Assembly: GCA_019633425.1 (NCBI GenBank)
Contig: WSUB01000260.1
Span: 1-41,776 of the forward strand
Source of the DNA: Tulasnella sp. 424
Lineage: Eukaryota > Basidiomycota > Agaricomycetes > Cantharellales > Tulasnellaceae
Direction: 5' to 3'
Length of the DNA: 41,776 nucleotides
The position numbers and the translations under genes are program-made. The first letter of the stretch is position 1. Each line of letters starts with the position of its first letter. Positions 32,261-41,636 of the stretch are shown one piece after another. The notes beneath the pieces are model-generated. The model searched no databases, was not told where the DNA came from, and worked only from the letters and a program-made list of their open reading frames with translations.

Positions 32261-34766
32261 TCATGTGGACTCTTTTTGATTAGATACTTGACTGAGCTTA
32301 GCGACTTGGTTCGAGATGTAAGTCGCATTCTGAGTATTTCCGATTTCTTCAAAGGCTTCAGCAGCTGCTTTGTAAAGACGAATCGCGTCGCTGTGGCCCT
32401 CCTGATCGCGATGCACGTCAGCAAGGTGCAACAGAGAGAAAGCTCTCCCGTATCGGTCGCCGATGTCGATAGAGATTTGCAAGGCTTCCGAAAGGAGCGG
32501 GATGGCCTGGCTGAACTCATTTTGAAGTCGGTGTACCTCAGCGAGACTCTTCAGAACAGAGGCTCTCCCATGTTTGTCTCCGATGTCGGTGCGGATTTGT
32601 AGTGCCTCCGAGTAGAACGCAATGGCCTTGCCGTACTCGCCAAGACTTCGATGCACTGCCGCAAGCCCCCAAAGAGTATCGGCTCTCCTGCGCCTATTGC
32701 CGAGATCGGTGCTGATTTGGAGGACCTCCGAATAGAGTGTGATGGCCTGGCTGTACTCCCTCCGAAGCCGATGCACGTCGGCGAGACCCTTCAGAGCGTT
32801 GGCTCTACCTGGTCTGTTGCCGATGTCGGTGTAGATTTTTAGGGCCTCCGAGTAAGATGTAATAGCCTGGCTGTAGTTGTGCCGAGCCCGATGCACGTCA
32901 GCGAGACCCCAAAGAGCATCGGCTCTCCCTGGTTTGTCATCGAGCTCGGTGGAGATTGCTAGGGCCTCCGAGTAGAATGGAATGGCCTCGTTGTACTCGC
33001 TTCGACGCCGATGCACCTGTGCCAGCCGCACCAGCGCAGTGGCCTTTCCTTTTCTGTCGCCGTTGTGCGTGTGGCCATCCACAGCCTTGGTAAAGAAGTC
33101 CGATGCGTTGGCGTAGTCACCTTGCTGGTGGTGCATCTCTCCCAGTTTCACCAGAAGCCAGGGAGAGCGAGCCCCGGAAGCCGCTGGATCCGAGGTCCGT
33201 AGAGGGTTTGGAATAACCATGGGCTGTATCGAAATCTATCAATGGCGTGTAATCGATTCTACTGAGCATTACTCACCATCCAGTCGATTGACTTTCGGCA
33301 ATCTTCAGCCGTCGGCCTTTTGCTGGGGTCGATGCTCCAACACACAAGCATCAGGGAGCAAAGCGCTTGGATCAACGACATGCGGGCGTCGCCGGTGATG
33401 GAGGGGAGATCCCCCTGAATGACGCGCGTGATTACAACCATGTCCTTGACGCCTTCAAACGGAATGAAGCCGGTCATGACCTACGTCAAAGCCTTTTTGA
33501 GCCTCGATTGCGAATAGATACCAGTACGACTCCGACGTTACTTCGTATGCGACCCAGCCCAACGCCCAGATGTCACTATAGAGGCCAGGCTCCTCCTCGT
33601 ACAACAGCTCTGGAGCGGCCCAACGAAGAGTGTAATGATCTCCCGTCAGCGTGATGGTATTGGTGGAGGCGGAGAACGTTACTTCCAGCGAAAGCGCCGC
33701 CGGAGGCTTGTTTCGAGCCGGCTTCGTCCAGTTATTGAAATCCTCGGCTTTGAGATGACGGGCTGATCCAAAGTCGGTAATTACCGCGCGGCATTTGGAG
33801 TTTACCAGTACGTTTAGCTGGGAAGTATAGAAGAAGGTTTGCCTGGTGTCACATCATCACGCTTTGGAACCCACCGATTTCACGTCACCGTGACATATGG
33901 GCGGCTGTCGGCTATGGAGGTACTCTACTCCACTCGACACGTCGAAAATCTAGAGCACGGCTTTGCACAGCTGGTTCGACGAAAAGTATTCCGACCGTAC
34001 CAGATGGATCCGTTCAGGAATTTCCCACTCAGTCGACGCGACAAAGTCCCTCAAGGTACCGTTTTCTTCCCAAGGAAATACTAGCCACACGATATCCTTA
34101 GATAGGTCTTCAACGAATCCCTCCAGCCTGATGATGTTTTCATGGGAAAGTCCGACCAAGAATTCCGCTTCTCTGACCGTCAACTAAGCCCAAGAAAACA
34201 ACGTCAGCTATAAGAACCCCGCGCGATTGGATGAAGTATCCTGACTCCCACTTCCCGCGCTATATCTCCTGAAGTCTTCATCTTTCTTACCGCTACAGTC
34301 TGTGAGAGTAGAGTTGATGAGCGGCTTGACGTCTCGGTCAACGGCTGGAGACGCTGAGCAGTACAGACTTTTCGCCGGCTCGGGGTTTCTCCAGCACTGC
34401 CACCTGAGTCGAGAACTTCGTTTTTGGTGGGATCGGACTGGTTCGCTCCATCTTCGCCACTTGAGGGAGACGCCAAAAAGGCTCGTGAAACCGTTGCGTG
34501 GCCCCCCGTGATCTCGCGAGCCTCCTCAGGCACTTCGATGGAGGACTGGTCAATGCGCCATTTCGCAAGCTTTGCGAGCCTATCCCTCTGCGAGAAACAC
34601 ATTATTTCAGTGAGCTGTTGGAATTGCCATTCGAGCCCTGAGAGCGACGTACCATATTGGCGCTTGGCTGGAATTTACTCCAGGAAGCGTCGGGGTTCGA
34701 ATTTGACGGCGGCCCAGGCAACCCAGTGGCGCTAGGACCCGCGTCGTGGTTTCCGTCCTGTTGCAT
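32261..34766 (-). CDS. TKL-type kinase-TPR protein, copy C; beta3 Lys replaced by Arg
   Basis: 695 residues, same eight phase-0 exons; introns 34588-34652, 34300-34368, 34184-34245, 33950-34000, 33818-33874, 33481-33541, 33224-33276. Start ATG 34766 has a TAA in frame just upstream. The long-type N-terminus (SATGLPGPPSNSNPDASW) and seven TPRs pair it with copy A. In exon 3 the beta3 motif is VAVRKMK: the ATP-anchoring lysine of VAVK is Arg (codon AGA), while DFGSA and WAAPEL are kept and the catalytic loop is HGDVKSLN. The reading frame is otherwise intact, so this could be a pseudokinase rather than a decaying gene; a neighbouring Lys might compensate. Exons 4-7 (IFDVSSG, TEWEIPERI, FEGVKDMVVITRV) are closer to copy D. 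TPR array ends QVSNQKEST. Confidence 0.92.
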
Positions 34767-34888
34767 TTAAGGTTCGTAACGAGAAGGGGTCGGGTGATGA
34801 TAAGAGTCGGTGTTATTCGACAGGGATTTCAGAGGGGGGGGGGAAGGATGTATGTCGATGGAGGATTTGGGTGAGTCGCGGCCGACGG

Positions 34889-35146
34889 TATAAAAGAACA
34901 CACCACCCAGCGATACACCTCAACCTGCCTTCTTTTGCATGCTGTTGAACGAGCATGCCGCAATGTCCCAGCAATTCTGGTGGCTCTAGACTGCCTAGAA
35001 TGTTCCCTGCAAGCCTCCGCGAGGAATCTGAGCCTCTATCGCTAATCGCCGCACGCACAATCACCATCTCCCATCATCACGCGCCCCCACCGCACTTATC
35101 ACACAAGGCTGAGAGGCAATTTTGCCTGGATACGGGAAGGTCGTAA
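34889..35146 (+). other. Divergent TATA box and short frame upstream of kinase C
   Basis: TATAAAAG at 34889-34896 on the plus strand, about 120 bp upstream of the kinase C start, then a 63-codon frame from 34955 (MPQCPSNSGGSRLPRMFPAS). It parallels the copy A arrangement; the two frames agree for about 45 residues before indels. Coding status uncertain. Confidence 0.35.
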
Positions 35147-35381
35147 GAGCAAGGAGATAGAGGAAACACCGGTTGTTAATGCATCCCCTCTCGTCTGGTC
35201 CATGTTTGCCGAGATATGCCCAGCGCTGGGAGTCTCCGACTCTCTCGAGCTGAACGCGCCCATCGTCACCTCAAGGTCAGCCACACTCGCATTCCATGCT
35301 CTACCTCCTTTTACTCAACGCCCCCAATTGTGTTCCCTTCCAGGATGATGTTTATATCAGTCACCGCTCGTTCGAGGGTCG

Positions 35382-35391
35382 ATGACGTCAT
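35382..35391. promoter_or_regulatory. CRE-like palindrome upstream of kinase C
   Basis: ATGACGTCAT, 616 bp upstream of the kinase C start, followed by GGCCACACTCGGCCGAGC and ACTTGTCCGAGACCTCTTT. The ATG at its right edge opens a plus-strand frame reaching 35647 (MATLGRARLVRDLF...). Confidence 0.5.
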
Positions 35392-35399
35392 GGCCACAC

Positions 35400-36595
35400 T
35401 CGGCCGAGCAAGACTTGTCCGAGACCTCTTTCCGTCCCTAAGGTTCTACGTATACTACGGTTGCGAGGAAAAAAATTATGATTTTTCACCGGCAATCAAG
35501 AAGCTCGGTGTGTCGAGGAAGCGGACCTTAAGCCCTGGAAATCAGCACTTTCGGCGTGACCGCTCAAACCGTAAATGCCGTCATCAACCTCCCTCAGTGA
35601 ACGTCGGTGTGGTCACTCATACCAAGCTCTGGGCCTCGATGAATTGATTAAACCATGGTCGTTTATTGTGTACTTTGGGTTTGAGAATGCTATTCCGAGT
35701 CTGGCAATGGGATAGTGTCTGTGCTTCCGGGGGTTCTAGTCATTTTACCACAGGTATGCATATAGAAACGAGTATTACCAGCTCGGAACAATGTACCGGG
35801 GCTTTCCATGGGATTCCTTCTGCCCCGACTTTGGATGGCATTATCCTCCAGCCCGCTCTCTATTGGCATGACGATGCAGGGACCATGACGTCCTTGTCCG
35901 AGACCTTTTTCTTGCTGTCTCCAAAATCGGCTCGCCCTCAGTAGAAGAAGGGATATGCTTTTTTTGGGATCGGGTAGCTCACTGTCTGTTGAGGAAAAGG
36001 GCGGGAATCCTACGTACGTGGTTATACCTCGCTAGCGACTTCACACCGCTCTCCCAACGTCTCCACATCAACGGCGGAACCCCTCCATAGGGAAACACTG
36101 GATTTCGGTTCTCTGAACACAAGAGTGCAAAAAATATTTCAACGGCTAACTACTGCTTAGTGATACGTCGTGGATCAACTCGCGTTCGACTATCATCCTA
36201 CGATGGGTTTTTATCACCGTCGAACGAGAGATCAACATTGGCGCACCGGACAATGGAACCTCCATATTATATTGCAAACTACGCAAGAATACATAACACG
36301 ATTTGAGAGGGTCCGTTCCGTTATTCACTTTCGGTTGGAAGCTGGGGGGAATCGGGGCTAAATTCGCATTCTGCGAGGCTTACATGAGACGACCTCAACG
36401 AGCCACTGCCAGACTAGAAGACCCTCCTCCAATGCTGAAACAAATGTAACGTCCGCCTCACTTGCGATTCCATAGAAGTGTCACATCATTCTGAAAGAGA
36501 CGTCGACCGATAAGCCCTAAAAAGTAACCTTCGTTTTCATCATCCGAACCCAAATTCCATGATCAGCCGTAAGTCTCATCGAAAGGAAAACAAAG
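35400..36595. repeat. Relic flank modules between kinase C and light-chain pseudogene 7
   Basis: Contains blocks also present at 11.45-12.5 kb in the same order: CAGCACTTTCGGCGTGACCGC, CATACCAAGCTCTGGG, a second, shortened palindrome at 35885 (ATGACGTCCTTGTCCGAGACC, with the usual spacer deleted), STAEPLH-type frame remnants at about 36.07 kb, and the block preceding the light-chain 3' end. No intact gene. Confidence 0.55.
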
Positions 36596-36599
36596 GAAG

Positions 36600-37445
36600 C
36601 ACACGACCCAGCTCGTACGTCCCTCTTCAACTTATCCGCTTCGGCGACTGACCTCCGAGTGCGGCGGAGGGTGACAGAGATCACTTGCGCAAATGAAGCT
36701 GTCACCGCCCTTGCCGAAGACTAGGAATCCACATATAAACCTCTCTAGAAGAGCAAGGTGCGGTGGTTAGACACGTCGATACGAGTGAAGCAGCAAACAT
36801 ATACATTCCGAAGGCCAGATGTGACTCACCAGCATTCGACGACGCCGTAAACCCATCTGAACGGGTCAAACGGTTCGAGGAAGGTCCGATCATCAAACGG
36901 CGAGTCCACACGCGTCAGGTCACGCAAAGGGCACCCCACGTAACCCGAGACCGGTATTGAAGCGATCGTGAACGGGAAGATGCGCGGTTCGAAGGACGGA
37001 TATAACTCACCAGCTTTACCCGGAGACTTAAACCCATCTGGACGTACGCTTGAAGATCGCAGGGAAGGTCGGATAATCTACTGCCCAACGCGCAAAGCAT
37101 CAGGCTATGGCGCATTGTAAAAGCACCTCACAAGAGGAGTAGCTCACCTTCTCTCAGTGCTTGTTCGACGATATCCGCCACTTCAGCTTCGGTCGGGTTC
37201 TGCCCAATCCCCTCAGCAGGTCACCCAACACCTCCCGCTGAACTTTACCAGTTCCCTTCTTATCAAAAAGAACAAAACGCTTCTCTGTACTTGGCTTTGT
37301 TGCTCTACGGATTGCACAGGGATATCGTAAGGTCGTTGGCGAGTGATGCCAGGAATAGCAACGGGCGTTGCGCTCGCGTCGGGTCCCAATGGAGGTGCAC
37401 TGGTAAGCCGGGTGCGTCTAAGCAGAATCGACGGCCGCTTACCAT
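36600..37445 (-). pseudogene. Myosin essential light chain-like pseudogene 7 (downstream of kinase D)
   Basis: Exon 1 ends at ATG 37443-37445 followed by gtaagc. Exon 2 begins SNKAKYREAF, then an extra T throws the frame; in the shifted frame FDKKGTGKVQREV and GDLLRGLG are readable, followed by another deletion. The next exon contains DYPTF and AIFKRT. The last exon reads GFLVFGKGGDSFIC. The extra T after GAAGCGTTT is shared with copy 1 at 13.2 kb. Confidence 0.65.
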
Positions 37446-38415
37446 GTCGTGTGGTTCGTGACCTTCAAAATACGATGCGTTGTTGGTGGACGAAATGAGA
37501 GTCCCCGACTCTATCCGTTAGGATAGGGAGGGTTCGGCACGGCCCTACAAAGTCCGCTAAACGCCGTCACTCGACCCATCTTGGGGACCATCCATGTCGC
37601 TGGGGCCAGGAGTACAACCTTTACACCAAGGCCTGAAACCTCAAAGAACCGCTCAGACCGCGATCACTGATTAGCTTAGCTTTGAGAACACTAGACTCTC
37701 CCCACGAGACTGGCCGAAGTTGCCGCGTCTGGCAGAAAGGTCAGTACCGCCTAGTCCTTCTCTAGTTTCTACCAGGGATTTCAATCGTATGAATATTTAT
37801 TAGCTGCTCGAAACAGCGTATCAGAGTTTCTCGTCAGATTTCCTCAGTTCCCGGGATGTCATAACAGGTGTTGCGGGCTTGGGGCAATTACCACTCAAAG
37901 AACTTACAGCGGTAGGCCCGATCCTGAACCTGTCTCATGCAAACAAAAGTACAAATCTCGCTTCAGGCTTGTTAGATCCAGCGGCAGGGCCTGACACTCC
38001 TAACGGAAGAGTTGTCATCGTTCGATCAGTGTGACCCTCCACGGGGTCGGATTGCCGACGCCACGGTCACCGCACCGATACAACTACGTCCTACTAGTTT
38101 TCTTATTCGCAACCGGTTAACCCAATACATCAAAACAAGTTGGATACGCGGACCCCACTGCAACGACGCCGCGCCATAAAAACCATACGAGAGAAAGGTG
38201 GGTAGTAAGCATCGTTAAACGGAGACCCGATCGGTAGAAAAGTGGTCGGCTGATTATCGAGCGAGAACGAGTAAGAATGTCGAGAGTCTGGAACGGAGGG
38301 TCAGCGCTGTGACCAACAAAAACTAAATCGTTAACCTTTGTACATCGAGTTCATAGATACATGAATCTGGGTGTAAAATCAACAAAATATGCCGCTCAAT
38401 CTAGAATGCGAAACC
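37446..38415. other. Spacer between light-chain pseudogene 7 and kinase D
   Basis: No gene supported. From about 37540 it matches the sequence right of the fold-back element (14721 onward: GGCACGG-CTACAAAGTCCG), and it serves as the empty site for that insertion. From 37.6 to 38.4 kb it matches the 3' spacers of A and C. Confidence 0.5.
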
Positions 38416-41030
38416 TCATGCGGCGTCTTCTCGGTTGGATAGTTGACGGAGTTTAGCAGCTTGGTTGAAAGCGTAAGCTGCATTTTGAGTGTGTCCGATT
38501 TCTTCAAAGGCTTCAGCAGCTTCGGTATAACAACGAACCGCGTCGCTGTGGTCCTCCTGGTCGCCATGCACTTCAGCAAGGCCCAACAGAGCATAAGCTC
38601 TTAGATATCGGTTTCCAATGTCGGTAGATATTTCCAAGGCTTCCGAAAAGAGCGCGATGGCCTGGTCGTACTCATTTCGAAGTCGATGTACCTCAGCGAG
38701 ACCCTGAAGAGCATGAGCTTTCCCGAGTCTGTCGCCGGTCTCGGTGCGGATTTGTAGGTCTTCGGAGTAGAGTGCAATGGCCTGGCTGTACTCTTTCCGA
38801 ACCTGATGCACCTCAGCGAGACCCCAAAGAGCATCAGCTCTCCCTTGCCTGTCGCCGATGTCAGTGCGGATTTGTAGGGCCTCCGAGTAGGATGTGATGG
38901 CCTCCCGGTACTCGCTCCGAGCCAGATGAAGCGCAGCGAGACCCGTCAGAGCCTCGGCTCTCCCTCTTCTGTCGCCGACTTCAGTGCGGATTTGTAGGGC
39001 CTCCGAGAGGAACACAATGGCCTGGTCGTACTCGCTCCGAGCCCGATGCACATCAGCGAGACCCTTCAGAGCAGAGGCTCTCCCCTGTCCGTCGCCGATG
39101 TCGGTGCGGATTTGTAGGGCTTCCGAGTAGAGCGCAATGGCCTGGCTGTAGCCGTTCCGAGCCCGATACACCTCAGCGAGACCCCAAAGAGCAGAGGCTT
39201 TGCCTGGTTTGTCCTCGAGGTCAGTGCAGATTTCGAGGGCCTCCGAGTAGAATGGAATGGCCTGGTGGCCCTCGCTTTGAAGCCGATGCACCTGCGCTAG
39301 CTGCACCAATGCAGCCGCCTTTCCTTTCCTGTCGCCGTTGTGCATGTAGCCATCCACAGCCTTGGTAAAGAAGTCCAGTGCGTTGGAGTAGTCACCCTGC
39401 CGCCGGTGCATATCTCCCAGAAGCAAAAGAAGCTTGGGAGAGCGAGCCCCGGAACCCGCTGTATCCGAAGTCCGAGCAAGGCTTGGAGTAACCATGGGCT
39501 GTATTGAAATCTATCAATCGCGTGTAATCAATCCTAATGAGCGTTACTTACCATCCAGCTGATTGACCTTTGGCATTGCTCGGCAGTCGGCCGTTTGCTA
39601 GGGTCGATGCTCCAACATACAAGCATCAGGGAGCAAAGCGCCTGGATCAACGATATGCGGGCGTCGCCGGTGATGGAGGGGAGGTCTCCCTGAACGACAC
39701 GTGTGATCACAACTATGTCTTTGACGCCTTCAAACGGAATGAAACCAGTCATGACCTACGTCGGAGTTTTGTTCAGCCTCGATTGCGAATAGGTACTAGT
39801 ATGACTCTGACATTACCTCGTATGCTACCCAGCCCAACGCCCAGATGTCGCTGCAGAGGCTAGGTTCCTGCTCGTCAAACAGCTCTGGAGCAGCCCAACG
39901 AAGGGTGTAATGATCTCCGGTCAGAGTTATGGTATTGGTGGCGGCACAGAACGTTGCATCCAGCGAGAGCGCCACCGGGGGTTTGTTTTGAGCCGACTTC
40001 GTCTCCTTGTTAAGATCCTCGGGTTTAAGACGGCGGGCAGATCCAAAGTCGGTGATGACCGCGCGGCATTCGGAGTTTACTAGTACGTTTAGCTGAGAAG
40101 TATAGAACAAAGTTTGCCTTATGTTTCATCATAGCGTTGTTGAAACCTACAGATTTCAGGTCCCCGTGACATATGGGCGGCTGTCGGCTATGGAGGTACT
40201 CGACTCCGCTCGCCACGTCGAAAATCTGGAGGTCGAATATTCAGAGCGGGCTCGACGAAAAGTGGTTCGATCGTACCAGCAAGATTCGTTCGGGGATTTC
40301 CCACTCTGCTGAGGCAATGAAGTCCCTCAAGGTACCGTTTTCCTCCCATGGAAAGACTAGCCACACGACATCCTTGGATAAGTCTTCAACAAATCCTTCG
40401 AGCTTAATGATGTTTCCATGGAAAAGTCCGACCAAGAATTCCGCTTCTCTGACCGTCAGCTGAACCGAGAAAACCCAACTTAGCGCTGAAACTCGTGCAC
40501 GGTTGGATAAGGTATTCTGACCCCTAATACCCGTGCCATATCGCCTGATATCTTCATCTTTTTTACCGCTACAGTCTATGATATTATAGTCGATGAGCTG
40601 CTCGACGTTCCTAGCAATGCTCAGTGACGCTGAGCAGTACAGACCTTCAGCTCCTGAGCGGATTCACGGGCAGAACGACCTGCTTCAAGACTTGCGTTTT
40701 CGGTAGGGTCAAATCGATTTGTGCCGTCCGTACCACCTGAGGGAGAGGCCAAGAAAGCCCGTGAAACCGTCGCGTGGCCCCCTTTGAACTCAGGTGCGTC
40801 TTTTGGGCATTCGATTGAGGACGGATCTATTCGCCATTTCGTGAGTTTCTCGAGCCTCTCTCTCTACAGGAGAAACGGTGTTTTGGTGAACCATTTGAGT
40901 TGCCACTTGAGACCTGAGAGCAACGTACCATTCTTGCGCTCGGCTTGAATGTACTCGAGGAAGGGTCGTCGTCCGACCGTGACTCAGGCAACCCACTAGG
41001 ACCGGCATCGTGACCTCCGTCCTTTTGCAT
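38416..41030 (-). CDS. TKL-type protein kinase with C-terminal TPR array, copy D
   Basis: 731 residues, same eight phase-0 exons; introns 40864-40928, 40576-40644, 40460-40521, 40226-40276, 40093-40150, 39756-39816, 39499-39551. Start ATG 41030 (MQKDGGHDAGPSG) chosen from alignment with the other copies; the frame is open upstream. Short-type N-terminus and eight TPRs pair it with copy B; exon 3 reads VAVKKMKISGDMARVLG (A and C have DIAREVG). Kinase motifs: VAVK lysine kept, HGDLKSLN, DFGSA, WAAPEL, SDIWALG; helix C end is LFHGNI where the others have LSH. Activation segment and APE region differ most here (LFDEQEPSLCSD). Exons 4-7 group with copy C (IFDVASG, FEGVKDIVVITRV). The TPR exon (39498-38416) ends RQLSNREDAA. 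No break found. Confidence 0.92.
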
Positions 41031-41598
41031 TGGTTGGTTTAGTCGAGAAGCGCGGCGTTCTTTGATGGGTTTCGCAGAGAAGGGGGAAGCGGCGGAGTCA
41101 ATGGAGGACCGGTGAATTGTGGTTGACGGTATAAATTCACACGCCAGGGCATGCCGCAATCTCCGTGCAGCTTGAAGGGGGTTCGACACTTTGCAAGCCC
41201 GTTCTATTGGCAATCACCTTGTGCAAATCAACATATCTATATCTTTCATGATCACGCACTCGCACCATCATCGCAAACCTCAATCACACAACACCGCGGC
41301 TAAGAGGCATTTTGCCTAGATCAGGGAGTTCGCACGAGCGAGGAAATGTCATGAGCAACTGTGGTTGATGCATCGCTTTGTTATCGTAATGTTTGTATTT
41401 CCCGAGATCTGCTGAGCAGCTCGCAGAGGAGTATCTCGGTTTGAACAGGCTTCTCGTGACTATACCTCGAGTGTCCGCCAGGCTCACATCCCATACAACA
41501 CACTCGCAATCAAGCCAATCAAAGTTTATCTATTTCCACTCAATGCACCGACTAGACGAATTTACCAACGTCCAGTCATTACTCAACGGTCTTTAGCC

Positions 41599-41608
41599 AT
41601 GGCGTCAT
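41599..41608. promoter_or_regulatory. Mutated CRE-like site upstream of kinase D
   Basis: ATGGCGTCAT, one base off the ATGACGTCAT of the other copies, 569 bp upstream of the kinase D start and followed by GGCAGCCGTATACTTGTCCGAGA. The core TGACGTCA is broken (GGCGTCA). Confidence 0.4.
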
Positions 41609-41636
41609 GGCAGCCGTATACTTGTCCGAGACATCA

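Noticed and set aside
16771..41030. NLR-type (NB-ARC or NACHT) identity for the TPR proteins
   Set aside because: No P-loop NTPase motif is present; the N-terminal domain clearly has kinase HGD, DFG and APE motifs.
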